The translations under genes were made by a program, and so were the position numbers. Shown here one piece after another: positions 1-11,010 of a stretch of DNA of 64,000 bases. The notes under the pieces are model-generated. The model searched no databases. It worked only from the letters and a program-made list of their open reading frames with translations, and had not been told where the DNA came from. The DNA is from JAEUMG01 sp046349315 (GTDB taxonomy: Bacteria > Pseudomonadota > Alphaproteobacteria > Rhizobiales > Aestuariivirgaceae): positions 62,001 to 126,000 of the forward strand of contig JAXMCQ010000005.1 in NCBI GenBank assembly GCA_046349315.1. Direction: 5' to 3'. Position 1 is the stretch's first letter. Each line of letters opens with the position of its first letter.

Positions 1-382
1 CCCGAGAGGACCCGGGAGATGCGCGATCATATTGGCCATCTCCTCCAGCACCTGATTGAACTCGCCCGAACGCAGGCGCCGCGACCGCGCAAGGCCGGCC
101 GCAGGGTCGGGCGACGGGCCGGCGCTGGCGCCGATGACGACCAAGCCTTCTACGCGATCCGGCGCCGCCAATGTCGTTTCGAGCGCCACGCGGCCGCCAA
201 AGGACGTGCCGAGGATCGCAGATCTCCGGCGCGGCCGTCAACACCTGCGCGACGCAGGCCTCGAGACGGTTGCCATCGGCGATGATCGTCTGCAGGCTGA
301 CGATTCCCTCCAGGCCGCGCGCCAGCTCGGTATAGAGTCCGGCGTCGCAGCCCATCGCCGGAATGGTGACAAGTGTCGTCAT
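1..382 (-). pseudogene. alpha/beta hydrolase, partial and frameshifted
   Basis: The minus strand opens with ATG at 382 and reads MTTLVTIPAMGCDAGLYTEL, typical of the start of a small alpha/beta-fold hydrolase. After codon 55 (Cys, 220-218) the frame must shift by one base near 217 to continue as ILGTSFGGRVALETTLAAPD, which contains the G-x-S-x-G-G nucleophile elbow. The second frame stays open to the window edge. The two halves join at the family's normal spacing before the nucleophile, so this is one gene with a single indel, either real decay or a sequencing error. The C-terminal part with the catalytic Asp/His lies outside the window. The substrate cannot be inferred. Confidence 0.6.
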
Positions 383-447
383 GATGGCTTTAGGCCTCCC
401 TGCCCCTCGCCTTGCCGAGGCGGCGTAAGCTCCGTAAGGTTCAAGAT

Positions 448-471
448 GATTCTCACTCAACCCGGAGAATC
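448..471. promoter_or_regulatory. inverted repeat upstream of aqpZ
   Basis: The arms GATTCTC (448-454) and GAGAATC (465-471) form a perfect 7-bp inverted repeat with a 10-base spacer. It ends 16 bases before the aqpZ start codon. It lies in the 105-base divergent region between the hydrolase and aqpZ and could be an operator or a leader hairpin. No protein can be assigned to it. Confidence 0.3.
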
Positions 472-487
472 TTATCGGGGGAATTGC

Positions 488-1210
488 ATGCAAAAGAAAC
501 TGGCAGCCGAGTTCTTCGGCACCTTCTGGCTCGTATTGGGCGGCTGCGGCGCCGCCGTCTTCGCCGCCGGCTTTCCAACGCTCGGTATCGGCTTTGCCGG
601 GGTGGCATTTGCCTTCGGCTTGACCGTGCTGACCATGGTCTATGCCGTCGGCCATATTTCCGGCGGCCATTTCAACCCGGCTGTCTCGGTCGGCCTGGCG
701 GTCGCCGGCCGCTTCTCTTGGGGCGAACTCATCCCCTATGTCATTGCGCAGGTTGTGGGCGCAATTGCCGGGGCAATTATCATTTACCTGATCGCCTCGG
801 GAAATCCCGACTTCTCGCTTGCCAATGGTTTCGCTGCCAATGGCTATGGCGAGCATTCGCCGGGCAAGTATCCGATGATGTCGGCGCTCATCGCCGAGAT
901 CGTGCTCACTGCCTTCTTCCTGATCGTCATCCTGGGAGCGACCGGCAGGCGGGCACCGGCGGGATTTGCCGGCCTCGCCATCGGCTTGACGCTGACGCTG
1001 ATCCATCTGATCTCGATCCCGATCGACAATACTTCGGTCAATCCGGCACGCTCGACCAGCCAGGCGATCTTCGTGGGCGGCTGGGCCATGGCGCAGCTCT
1101 GGCTCTTCTGGGTTGGCCCGATCATCGGCGGCGCGCTTGGCGGCATGATCCACAAGGCACTGCTGAGCCATCCCGAGGATGAAACGGTCACCGAAGCACG
1201 GAATAAGTAA
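488..1210 (+). CDS. aqpZ: aquaporin Z, water channel
   Basis: This 240-residue membrane protein forms water pores in the inner membrane. Both NPA boxes are present, at residues 63-65 (HFNPAVSVG) and 185-187 (SVNPARSTS). The aromatic/arginine filter reads F43, H173, T182 and R188, matching the water-selective filter of E. coli AqpZ (F43, H174, T183, R189) and not a glycerol facilitator. Six hydrophobic spans and two half-helices are visible. ATG 488 was chosen because the protein begins with the family's usual MQKKLAAEFFGTFWLV. An upstream extension in the same frame is low-complexity shadow sequence. The gene stands alone, divergent from the damaged hydrolase and convergent with pnp. Confidence 0.95.
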   Translation: MQKKLAAEFFGTFWLVLGGCGAAVFAAGFPTLGIGFAGVAFAFGLTVLTMVYAVGHISGGHFNPAVSVGLAVAGRFSWGELIPYVIAQVVGAIAGAIIIYLIASGNPDFSLANGFAANGYGEHSPGKYPMMSALIAEIVLTAFFLIVILGATGRRAPAGFAGLAIGLTLTLIHLISIPIDNTSVNPARSTSQAIFVGGWAMAQLWLFWVGPIIGGALGGMIHKALLSHPEDETVTEARNK

Positions 1211-1221
1211 TAAGCCGCCAT

Positions 1222-1322
1222 CTCCCTCCCCCTTGCGGGGAGGGATCAAGGGTGGGGGTCACACTGATGGTTCGAATACACCCCCCACCCCTGGCCCCTC
1301 CCCACAAGGGGGAGGGGGAGAG
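1222..1322. repeat. long palindromic intergenic repeat, family A copy 1
   Basis: The left arm (about 1222-1260) and right arm (about 1281-1322) are near-complementary and built from CTCCC, GGGGAGGGAT and GGGTGGGGGT blocks. A second copy with the same arms but a different loop lies at 32131-32255. It fills the gap between the convergent genes aqpZ and pnp. Such GC-rich palindromes are common in rhizobial intergenic DNA and can fold into very stable hairpins. Confidence 0.75.
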
Positions 1323-1355
1323 AACGACAAAGGGCGCGGGGGTAAACCCGCGCCC
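1323..1355 (-). terminator. Rho-independent terminator of pnp
   Basis: On the minus strand GGGCGCGGG (1355-1347) pairs perfectly with CCCGCGCCC (1340-1332) around a six-base loop, followed by TTTGTCGTT. It sits about 30 bases past the pnp stop codon and is a good candidate for the end of the operon transcript. Confidence 0.6.
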
Positions 1356-1386
1356 TACGCTTCCCCAGCGCATTTCGAATGCGTGA

Positions 1387-3540
1387 TTACTCGGCGGTCG
1401 CCTCGGCGACGGCTTCTTCCTCGCCCTGCTTCTTGGAGAGGTCCTCGCCGGTCTTCTGGTCGACCTGCTTCATCGACAGGCGTACCTTGCCGCGATTGTC
1501 GAAGCCGAGCAGCTTCACCTTCACGGTATCGCCTTCATTGACGACGTCGCTCACCTTGTTGACGCGGCGCGGTGCCAGTTCAGACACATGGACGAGACCA
1601 TCGCGCGCGCCGAAGAAGTTCACGAAGGCGCCGAAATCGACGACCTTGACGACCTTGCCGTCATAGATCTCGCCGACTTCCGGCTCCGACACGATCGACT
1701 TGATCCACTTCATCGCCGCATCGATCGCCTGTTTCGACGACGACGCGACCTTGACGGTGCCGTCATCGGATATGTCGATCTTCGCACCCGTCTTCTCGAC
1801 GATCTCGCGGATCACCTTGCCGCCGGTTCCGATCACTTCGCGGATCTTATCCGTCGGAATGCTTATCACCTCGATGCGCGGTGCATATTCGCCGAGGCCC
1901 GGACGCGCCTGTTCGAGCGCCTCCGACATCTTGGCGAGGATGTGGAGACGGCCGTCCTTGGCCTGCCACAGCGCGGTCTTCATGATGTCTTCGGTGATGC
2001 CGGTGATCTTGATGTCCATCTGCAGCGAGGTCACGCCATTGGCGGTGCCTGCCACCTTGAAATCCATGTCGCCAAGATGATCTTCATCGCCGAGAATGTC
2101 GGAGAGGACGGCGAAGCGCTCGCCTTCCTTGATGAGGCCCATGGCGATACCCGCCACCGGCGCCTTCAAGGGAACGCCCGCATCCATCAGCGAAAGCGAA
2201 GAGCCGCAGACCGTCGCCATCGAGGACGAGCCGTTCGACTCGGTGACTTCCGAGACGACGCGGATCGTATAGGGGAACTGGTCCGCCGCCGGCAGCATCG
2301 GATGGATGGCGCGCCAGGCCAGCTTGCCATGGCCGATCTCGCGACGGCCGGCGCCGCCGAGGCGGCCCGTTTCACCGACCGAGAAGGGCGGGAAGTTGTA
2401 GTGCAGCATGAAGGTCTCTTTGTAGGTGCCTTCAAGCGAGTCGATATATTGCTCGTCTTCGCCGGTACCGAGCGTGGTGACGACCAGCGCCTGCGTTTCG
2501 CCGCGCGTGAAGAGCGCCGAGCCGTGGGTGCGCGGCAACACGGAAGCCTCGCAGACGATCGGGCGAACGGTCACGAGATCGCGCCCATCGATGCGGTGGC
2601 CGGTGTCGAGAATATTGTTGCGAACGATATCCTTCTCAAGATGCTTGAAGGCTTCGGCAACCTTCTGCGCGCTCGGCGCGTTCGCGTCGCCCTCGACGAC
2701 AAGCGCCGCGACGGCCTTGTCCTTGACCTTGGCGACCGCTTCCTGGCGATCTTCCTTCTTGGCGATCGCATAGGCGGCGCGCAATTCGCCTTCGCCGATC
2801 TGCTTCACCTTGGCGTAGAGCGCTTCCCCCTCGTCCGGCGTGAAATCGCGCGGCTGCCGTGCCGAGCGCTCGGCCATGCGAATGATCGCCTCAAGCACCG
2901 GCTGGAAGCCCTTGTGCCCGAACATGACGGCGCCCAGCATGATCTCTTCGCTCAGTTCCTTGGCTTCCGATTCGACCATCAGCACCGCATCCTGCGTGCC
3001 GGCGACCACGAGATCGAGCTCGGAGGTCTTCATCTGCTCGATCGACGGATTGAGCACATATTCGCCGTTGATATAGCCGACGCGCGCCCCACCGATCGGA
3101 CCCATGAAGGGAATACCGGAGATGGTCAGTGCCGCGGAAGCGGCGACCATCGCGACGATGTCGGAGTCATTTTCGAGGTCATAGGAGAGAACGGTGGTGA
3201 TGACCTGCGTCTCGTTCCGGAAGCCTTCGACGAAGAGCGGCCGGATCGGCCGGTCGATCAGGCGCGAGATCAGCGTTTCCCGTTCGGTGGGGCGGCCTTC
3301 ACGCTTGAAGTAGCCGCCCGGAATCTTGCCGGCGGCGAAAGTCTTCTCTTGGTAGTTGACGGTGAGCGGGAAGAAATCAACACCGGGCTTGGCCGAACGT
3401 GCGGCAACGGCGGTGGCGAGAACCGTGGTCTCTCCGTAAGTGGCGAGCACCGCGCCGTCGGCTTGGCGCGCCATGCGCCCGGTTTCGAGACGCAGCCGCT
3501 TGCCGGCCCACTCGATTTCTTCAACATCGATTGTGAACAT
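1387..3540 (-). CDS. pnp: polyribonucleotide nucleotidyltransferase (PNPase)
   Basis: PNPase degrades RNA 3' to 5' by phosphorolysis and is a core degradosome subunit. The 717-residue length is typical. Two RNase PH-like domains (about residues 10-215 and 310-540) flank the helical linker. The C-terminal KH domain carries REVIGTGGKVIREIVEKTG, and the S1 domain begins at GEIYDGKVVKVVDFGAFVNF. The N-terminus MFTIDVEEIEWAGKRLRLE matches alphaproteobacterial PNPases. It follows rpsO across a 166-base structured spacer, as in many proteobacteria, where RNase III cleavage of that leader allows PNPase to control its own synthesis. Such autocontrol is inferred here. Confidence 0.98.
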   Translation of the reverse strand: MFTIDVEEIEWAGKRLRLETGRMARQADGAVLATYGETTVLATAVAARSAKPGVDFFPLTVNYQEKTFAAGKIPGGYFKREGRPTERETLISRLIDRPIRPLFVEGFRNETQVITTVLSYDLENDSDIVAMVAASAALTISGIPFMGPIGGARVGYINGEYVLNPSIEQMKTSELDLVVAGTQDAVLMVESEAKELSEEIMLGAVMFGHKGFQPVLEAIIRMAERSARQPRDFTPDEGEALYAKVKQIGEGELRAAYAIAKKEDRQEAVAKVKDKAVAALVVEGDANAPSAQKVAEAFKHLEKDIVRNNILDTGHRIDGRDLVTVRPIVCEASVLPRTHGSALFTRGETQALVVTTLGTGEDEQYIDSLEGTYKETFMLHYNFPPFSVGETGRLGGAGRREIGHGKLAWRAIHPMLPAADQFPYTIRVVSEVTESNGSSSMATVCGSSLSLMDAGVPLKAPVAGIAMGLIKEGERFAVLSDILGDEDHLGDMDFKVAGTANGVTSLQMDIKITGITEDIMKTALWQAKDGRLHILAKMSEALEQARPGLGEYAPRIEVISIPTDKIREVIGTGGKVIREIVEKTGAKIDISDDGTVKVASSSKQAIDAAMKWIKSIVSEPEVGEIYDGKVVKVVDFGAFVNFFGARDGLVHVSELAPRRVNKVSDVVNEGDTVKVKLLGFDNRGKVRLSMKQVDQKTGEDLSKKQGEEEAVAEATAE

Positions 3541-3602
3541 GAAATATCCTCATCTTGCCCTTCGCCGCCGCTTGATTTGCGTTCACCTACACCTTGGACG
3601 GC

Positions 3603-3687
3603 ATCCCCTGATGGGCCTAACGGGGCCGGCCCCATTGCCGGGCCCCAAACTGGGGGATCGCGGGCGGCGATACGGTGATCCGCCCGC
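3603..3687 (-). promoter_or_regulatory. structured rpsO-pnp spacer (pnp leader)
   Basis: The 166-base gap between rpsO and pnp holds nested inverted repeats. ATCCCC (3603-3608) pairs with GGGGAT (3653-3658) around the self-complementary GGGGCCGGCCCC (3622-3633). A second hairpin pairs GCGGGCGG (3660-3667) with CCGCCCGC (3680-3687). In E. coli the equivalent region has the rpsO terminator and an RNase III-cleaved stem for pnp autoregulation. No long U tract is visible, so a processing role is more likely than simple termination. Confidence 0.5.
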
Positions 3688-3706
3688 TCATATGTGCGCC
3701 GGTGCC

Positions 3707-3976
3707 CTACCGGCGAATGTCCAGACGCTTGATCAGCGACTGATAGCGGGCCTCGTCCCGTGACTTCAGATAGTCGAGCAATCCACGGCGCTGGCTGACC
3801 ATCTTGAGCAGCCCGCGGCGCGAGTGATTGTCCTTCTTGTGAGCCTTGAAATGGTCGGTCAGCGAGTTGATCCGTTCGGTCAACAGCGCTACCTGCACTT
3901 CCGGTGAACCGGTGTCACCGGTCTTGGTGGCGTAATCCTTGATAAGCGACGCCCTGCGCTCGGCAGTCATGGTCAT
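3707..3976 (-). CDS. rpsO: 30S ribosomal protein S15
   Basis: S15 binds 16S rRNA at the central three-way junction and starts assembly of the 30S platform. The 89-residue product contains the diagnostic GDTGSPEVQVALLTERIN and HKKDNHSRRGLLKMVSQRR motifs and ends in IKRLDIRR. ATG 3976 was chosen because GGAG lies at normal distance upstream and MTMTAERR matches alphaproteobacterial S15 starts. A longer in-frame extension to 4042 overlaps truB and is rejected. It lies 14 bases downstream of truB and is presumably cotranscribed. Confidence 0.98.
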   Translation of the reverse strand: MTMTAERRASLIKDYATKTGDTGSPEVQVALLTERINSLTDHFKAHKKDNHSRRGLLKMVSQRRGLLDYLKSRDEARYQSLIKRLDIRR

Positions 3977-3990
3977 GCGGTCATCTCCAA

Positions 3991-4893
3991 CTAAAGGTTG
4001 AACAGGCGCTTCGGCTTGAGCGCTCCCTGTTCGATACTGCAAAGTCCCAAGGGCTTGCCGCCCCAGGTGACGAGTACTGCAGCTTCCGCGATGGGAGCGT
4101 TCGCGCCTCTGAGCAGAACCGGCTGGCCCTGCTTCAGGCGCTGGGCCTCCGCGTCCTTCACGGCCAGTGCCGGGATGCCGTCCAGCACGGTCTCGAGGGG
4201 GCGGAGAACCCCAGTCATGGCCATAGGGCCGGGCGCCTTATGGCTCATCTCGGTGAGTTTATCCAGCGAAATCATGTCGCCTTCGGCAAAGGGACCGACC
4301 GCTACCCGCCTGAGGACCGCGACATGGCCGAGGCAGCCAAGCGCTCGACCCATATCGCGGGCGAGCGAGCGGATATAGGTCCCCTTGCCGCATTCAGCCT
4401 CGAAAACCGCACGATCGGCGTCCGGGCAATCGACAAGATCGAGCCGGTCGATAAAAACCGGGCGTGGCGCGAGGTCAACCGCCTCTCCTGACCTAGCCAG
4501 GTCATAAGCCCGCTCGCCGGCGACCTTGATCGCCGAAAAGGCGGGAGGAACCTGCATGATTTCCCCCTGGAATTGCGTCAGAATGCGTTCGATGGCGGCC
4601 TGCGATGGCCTGTCCTCTGATGTTCCAGTCACCGCCCCTTCGCGATCGTCGCTCGCCCGTTCCTCGCCCCATTTGACCGTGAAGCGATAAATCTTGCGTC
4701 CGTCCATGGCATGGCTGACCGTCTTGGTCGCCTCACCAAGCGCAATCGGCAGGAGGCCCGACGCCAAGGGGTCGAGCGTCCCGGCATGCCCCGCCTTGTC
4801 CGCCTTGAACAAACGCTTCACCCGCGCCACGGCCTGCGTCGAGGTCATGCCCTCCGGCTTGTCGAGCACAACCCAGCCGTTACAACCGGTCAT
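3991..4893 (-). CDS. truB: tRNA pseudouridine(55) synthase
   Basis: TruB converts U55 of the tRNA T-loop to pseudouridine. The 300-residue product has the family motif GHAGTLDPLASGLLP, with catalytic Asp at residue 41, and the later motif MQVPPAFSAIKVAGERAY. A C-terminal domain follows as in class II-like TruB. It is part of the rbfA-truB-rpsO-pnp series on the minus strand. A palindromic repeat separates it from rbfA without obvious disruption of the operon. Confidence 0.97.
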   Translation of the reverse strand: MTGCNGWVVLDKPEGMTSTQAVARVKRLFKADKAGHAGTLDPLASGLLPIALGEATKTVSHAMDGRKIYRFTVKWGEERASDDREGAVTGTSEDRPSQAAIERILTQFQGEIMQVPPAFSAIKVAGERAYDLARSGEAVDLAPRPVFIDRLDLVDCPDADRAVFEAECGKGTYIRSLARDMGRALGCLGHVAVLRRVAVGPFAEGDMISLDKLTEMSHKAPGPMAMTGVLRPLETVLDGIPALAVKDAEAQRLKQGQPVLLRGANAPIAEAAVLVTWGGKPLGLCSIEQGALKPKRLFNL

Positions 4894-4899
4894 TGCCGC

Positions 4900-4995
4900 T
4901 CCTTCGAGGCTCGCTGCGCTCGCGCCTCAGGGTGAGGAATATCAATGCCAGCCCTCATGCTGAGCTGGCCGCGAAGCGACCCTCGAAGCATGAGC
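4900..4995. repeat. palindromic intergenic repeat, family D
   Basis: The gap between rbfA and truB holds an imperfect palindrome. The left part has CCTTCGAGGCTCGCTGCGCT and CCTCAGGGTGAGG; the right part answers with CCTCATGCTGAG and CCTCGAAGCATGAG. The pattern resembles short palindromic repeats frequent between genes of Bradyrhizobium and relatives. It is transcribed within the operon and would fold in the mRNA 5' of truB. Confidence 0.6.
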
Positions 4996-5019
4996 CACGA
5001 TAAGGCTCTCAGCACGTTG

Positions 5020-5412
5020 TCAGTCTTCTTTCTCCGGGCCAAGGTCGCGGGCGACCGCCGGATCCTTGAGGAGGCGATCGATCTTCTCGGCATAGTCCAA
5101 TGCAGTATCGATCTTGAACCTGATTTCTGGCATGAATTTCATGTCGATTTTAGGCGCGACAAGGCCGCGTATATAGCGCCGGTTACGGTCGAGTGCTTGC
5201 AACAACGGTTCGCTTTTTCCATCGGCCAGCGGCCGCACATAAGCGGTGGCGATACGCAAATCCGGCGACATTGCGACTTCAATTACGCTGGGACGCAACT
5301 TCTCAAGCTCGGGATCACCGGTCTCACCGCGCAGAAAAATCTCCGCAAGGGCGTGGCGGATCAACTCGCCTGCCCGCAATTGCCGCTGCGATGGACCGGA
5401 TTTCTGCTTCAT
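5020..5412 (-). CDS. rbfA: 30S ribosome-binding factor A
   Basis: RbfA helps late maturation of the 30S subunit near the 16S 5' helix and is linked to cold growth. The start at ATG 5412 gives 130 residues beginning MKQKSGPSQRQLRAGELIRH, matching alphaproteobacterial RbfA. A longer form would need a TTG at 5430. The KH-type fold is recognised by LRPSVIEVAMSPDLRIATAYV and by YIRGLVAPKIDMKFMPEIRF. The C-terminus is acidic. It lies between infB and truB, the usual place. Confidence 0.95.
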   Translation of the reverse strand: MKQKSGPSQRQLRAGELIRHALAEIFLRGETGDPELEKLRPSVIEVAMSPDLRIATAYVRPLADGKSEPLLQALDRNRRYIRGLVAPKIDMKFMPEIRFKIDTALDYAEKIDRLLKDPAVARDLGPEKED

Positions 5413-5475
5413 CTCAAACTCGTCGCGCAACGCGATGGGCGGAAAACCTTTTCCCGCCCGTCGCCGGGCTTCGCG

Positions 5476-8040
<2,565 letters not shown>

Positions 8041-8060
8041 GCTCTCACTGTCTCGAGGCC

Positions 8061-8645
8061 TCAACCGGCCTCATATGTCTCGATCCGCCGCACCGCCGCG
8101 AGGAATTTGTCGGCAAGCCCCCCGCGAGCCAGGGCAGCATGTACCACATTTGACCGGCCGAAAGCCAAATCCAATTCGCTGCCGGTAAAGAGATTAACCG
8201 TTTCGACACCCGGCCCAGCCGCCGCAGCAAGCTTTCGGCGGCCATCGTCGCGGGCTTCCTCGGAATGGATAAGCACCCCGGCTCTGCCTCGGCCAACGAA
8301 TTCGCTGACCTTCATGAAGCCGCAAACCGCCTGCCCAGCCTTGCGGGCAAGTGGTAGATAAGAGAGTGCGGTCTTGCGCAAAAGCCCCCCGACCATTTCG
8401 GGCAGGCCATCGACGGCTTGCGTGTCGGCATGGAAGCCGCGCGAGAACATGCGTTTGCGCTGCGCCTCGGCCACTTTGCCGCGGCTGAGCGAAACCCACA
8501 CACCGCGCCCGGGCAGGCTGCCTTTGAGATCAGGCACGGCTTCGCCATCGGGACTGCGCACGAATCGGATCAGATGCTCCTCATCCTTGACCTCGCGCGT
8601 CACGATGCACATGCGATCGCTCAATGTTTCGTCCTGCTCGCTCAT
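8061..8645 (-). CDS. YlxR (DUF448) / L7Ae-like RNA-binding protein
   Basis: This 194-residue product fuses two known RNA-binding modules. The first (about residues 5-85) is YlxR/DUF448, with CIVTREVKDEEHLIRFVRSP and the LPGRGVWV motif. The second (about 95-190) resembles the L7Ae/YlxQ fold, with SYLPLARKAGQAVCGFMKV. YlxR lies between nusA and infB in most bacteria. In Bacillus YlxR and YlxQ are separate genes, while the joined form is common in Alphaproteobacteria. The start ATG 8645 lies 22 bases past the nusA stop. An in-frame upstream extension overlaps nusA and is not supported. Confidence 0.9.
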   Translation of the reverse strand: MSEQDETLSDRMCIVTREVKDEEHLIRFVRSPDGEAVPDLKGSLPGRGVWVSLSRGKVAEAQRKRMFSRGFHADTQAVDGLPEMVGGLLRKTALSYLPLARKAGQAVCGFMKVSEFVGRGRAGVLIHSEEARDDGRRKLAAAAGPGVETVNLFTGSELDLAFGRSNVVHAALARGGLADKFLAAVRRIETYEAG

Positions 8646-8667
8646 GCCGTGGTCGGTACGATCCTTC

Positions 8668-10284
8668 TTAAGGGTTGGTTTCGGCGGCTTCGCCTTCGGC
8701 CGCCGGCTCGACTTCGGCAACGCTTTCCTCTTCGCCAATCCAGCCCAGATGCCGGCGCGCCGCCATAATGACGGCTTCGGCTTCCGCTGCCGGAATGTCG
8801 AGATCGCTTAAGGCCCCCTTGTGCCGCGTCGTTTCGTTCTGCTTGCGCTCCGTCCAGCCGACGAGATCGTCGGTGGCGCAATCGGCAAGGTCCTCGACCG
8901 TCTTGATGCCGGCCTCGCCGAAAGCCACGAGCATTGCCTTGGTCACGCCGGCGATCTCGCCCAAGGCATCATCAACGCCCAGTTCCCTGCGGCGCGCATC
9001 CTGCTCGGCCGACAGACGGTCGAGATAGTCGCGAGCACGAGTCTGGAGTTCCTGCGCGGTCTGTTCGTCGAGACCTTCGATCGAGGCAATGTCGTGAAGA
9101 TCGACATAGGCGACCTCTTCGACCGTATCGAAGCCTTCGGACGCCAGCAATTGCGCCAGCATCTCGTCGACATCGAGCGCTTCAATGAAGCGCTGCGTCC
9201 GCGCTGCGAATTCCTTCTGACGGCGCTCGGATTCTTCGGCTTCCGTCATGATATCGATATCCCAGCCGGTGAGTTGCGAGGCGAGCCTCACATTCTGGCC
9301 GCGCCGGCCGATCGCCAGCGACAGTTGCTCGTCGGGAACCACGACTTCAATGCGCTCGGATTCCTCGTCGAGCACCACCTTGGTGACATCGGCCGGAGCC
9401 AACGCCGCCACGACGAAACTCGCAACATCGGCCGACCACGGGATGATGTCGATCTTCTCGCCCTGCAACTCGTTGACCACCGCCTGGACGCGGCTGCCGC
9501 GCATACCGACGCAGGCGCCGACCGGGTCGATCGAACCATCCTTCGAGCGCACCGCGATCTTGGCGCGCGAGCCCGGATCGCGGGCGACGGAGACGACTTC
9601 GACGACGCCGTCATAGATTTCCGGCACTTCCTGGCCGAACAGGCGCGACATGAACTCGGGATGCGTGCGCGACAAGAAGATCTGTGGGCCTCGCTGTTCG
9701 CGGCGCACGTCATAGACATAAGCGCGGATGCGATCACCGGGGCGGAAGGTTTCGCGCGGCAATGTCTCGTCGCGCCGCACGATGCCTTCGCCGCGGCCAA
9801 GATCGACGATTACATTGCCATATTCGACGCGCTTGACCGAGCCGTGCACGATCTCGCCGATGCGGTCCTTGTATTCGTCATACATGCGCTCGCGCTCGGC
9901 ATCGCGCACCTTCTGCACGATCACCTGCTTGGCATTCTGTGCCGCGATGCGGCCGAATTCGATCGGCGGCAAAGGCTCGGCGATATAGTCGCCGAGTGTC
10001 GCTGCCGGATTGCGCCGGTTGGCTTCGACGAGGCTGATCTCGGTCGCGTCATTCTCGACCTTCTCGACCACCAGCAATAGTCGATTGAGGCGCATTTCGC
10101 CGGACTTCGGATCGATCTCGGCGCGGATCTCGTTTTCCGCGCCATAGCGCGACTTGGCGGCGCGCTGGATGGCGTCCTCCATCGCCGCGAGCACGACCGT
10201 CTTGTCGATCGATTTCTCGCGCGCGACCGCATCGGCGATCTGCAAGAGTTCAAGCCTGTTGGCGCTAACCGCACCTTCAGCCAT
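8668..10284 (-). CDS. nusA: transcription termination/antitermination factor NusA
   Basis: NusA binds RNA polymerase and modulates pausing, termination and rRNA antitermination. The 538-residue product starts MAEGAVSANRLELLQIADAV and contains the N-terminal RNAP-binding domain, an S1 domain (about 135-200), and two KH domains with LSLAIGRRGQNVRLASQLTG. Helix-hairpin-helix repeats near residues 380-510 form the C-terminal acidic-repeat-like domain, as in long alphaproteobacterial NusA. ATG 10284 overlaps the end of rimP by eight bases, implying translational coupling. The longer frame back to 10386 runs inside rimP. Confidence 0.97.
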   Translation of the reverse strand: MAEGAVSANRLELLQIADAVAREKSIDKTVVLAAMEDAIQRAAKSRYGAENEIRAEIDPKSGEMRLNRLLLVVEKVENDATEISLVEANRRNPAATLGDYIAEPLPPIEFGRIAAQNAKQVIVQKVRDAERERMYDEYKDRIGEIVHGSVKRVEYGNVIVDLGRGEGIVRRDETLPRETFRPGDRIRAYVYDVRREQRGPQIFLSRTHPEFMSRLFGQEVPEIYDGVVEVVSVARDPGSRAKIAVRSKDGSIDPVGACVGMRGSRVQAVVNELQGEKIDIIPWSADVASFVVAALAPADVTKVVLDEESERIEVVVPDEQLSLAIGRRGQNVRLASQLTGWDIDIMTEAEESERRQKEFAARTQRFIEALDVDEMLAQLLASEGFDTVEEVAYVDLHDIASIEGLDEQTAQELQTRARDYLDRLSAEQDARRRELGVDDALGEIAGVTKAMLVAFGEAGIKTVEDLADCATDDLVGWTERKQNETTRHKGALSDLDIPAAEAEAVIMAARRHLGWIGEEESVAEVEPAAEGEAAETNP

Positions 10285-10885
10285 GTTGGTCACTCCTCTT
10301 CGTAGGGGATGAATCGTCTTCGTCTCCGGCCCACTCGCTGCCATCGCCCATGGTCTGGCTCGGCAGGCGCTGGCGGGCCGCTTCAATCAAGGCATCGGTC
10401 AGAACCAGCTTGGCATCGGCGATCGCATCGAACGGAAGACCGACGAGCACCTTCTCGGTACCGCCTTCCGGATTGTCGATGAAAAGGCGAACCTCGCCAT
10501 CGGCATAGCCTTCGAGTATGCCGCGGAAGCGCTTGCGGCCTGCCTGGGGCGTGGCCATCTCGATCTTTGCTTCATGCCCGGCCCAGCGCTCGAAGTCCTC
10601 GGCACGCACCAATGGGCGGTCGATGCCGGGCGATGATACTTCGAGATGGTAGCGGCTGGGGATCGGATCTTCGAGATCGAGGACCGGCGAAATCGCCCGG
10701 CTTGCCTGTTCGCAATCCTCGATCGAGAACCGACCATCGGGGCGCTCCGCCATGATCTGCAAGGCTGGACCGCTCAATTTGACGCGCACCAGTCGGAAGC
10801 CCATGCCATCCAGCACCGGCTCGATCAGTTTGGCTACCCGAAGGGCAGGCCCCGTTTCGCGTGCGAGTCTTTTCTCTGCCATCAT
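10277..10885 (-). CDS. rimP: ribosome maturation factor RimP
   Basis: RimP assists early 30S maturation. The 202-residue protein contains GFRLVRVKLSGPALQIMAER in the N-terminal domain and YHLEVSSPGIDRPLVRAEDF, the family signature, in the middle. A C-terminal SH3-like domain follows. Two consecutive ATG codons (10885 and 10882) make the start ambiguous by one residue. The gene is the first of the rimP-nusA-ylxR-infB-rbfA-truB-rpsO-pnp run. It starts only five bases after the T run of a terminator-like hairpin, so its expression is probably attenuated. Confidence 0.95.
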   Translation of the reverse strand: MMAEKRLARETGPALRVAKLIEPVLDGMGFRLVRVKLSGPALQIMAERPDGRFSIEDCEQASRAISPVLDLEDPIPSRYHLEVSSPGIDRPLVRAEDFERWAGHEAKIEMATPQAGRKRFRGILEGYADGEVRLFIDNPEGGTEKVLVGLPFDAIADAKLVLTDALIEAARQRLPSQTMGDGSEWAGDEDDSSPTKRSDQHG

Positions 10886-10890
10886 GCAAC

Positions 10891-10976
10891 AAAAAAAGCG
10901 GGCCCCGGCTGGGACCCACTCTCATGATATCCGCCCTAAGACGGCTATGTGAGTGAACCTAAGTTGAGGCGGATAT
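10891..10976 (-). promoter_or_regulatory. rimP leader with terminator-like attenuator
   Basis: Read on the minus strand, ATATCCGCC (10976-10968) can pair with GGCGGATAT (10935-10927). Then GTGGGTCCC (10919-10911) pairs over nine bases, with two G-U pairs, with GGGGCCCGC (10906-10898) around an AGCC loop, followed at once by seven T residues (10897-10891). A full intrinsic terminator placed just before rimP, behind a second stem, has the layout of the rimP leader element described in Alphaproteobacteria. It would let the cell control the whole nusA-infB operon by attenuation or NusA-dependent readthrough. The ligand or factor is not visible. Confidence 0.7.
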
Positions 10977-11010
10977 AGGCGCTTGGCAGGGGAAAAGCAA
11001 GTTCCGGCCT

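Noticed and set aside
1588..3678. A 696-codon open frame on the plus strand opposite pnp
   Set aside because: It is the antisense shadow of a GC-rich gene. Its product is Arg/Asp rich without any family motif, while pnp on the other strand is certain.
8821..10080. A 419-codon plus-strand frame opposite nusA
   Set aside because: Shadow of nusA codon bias with no start signal or motifs.
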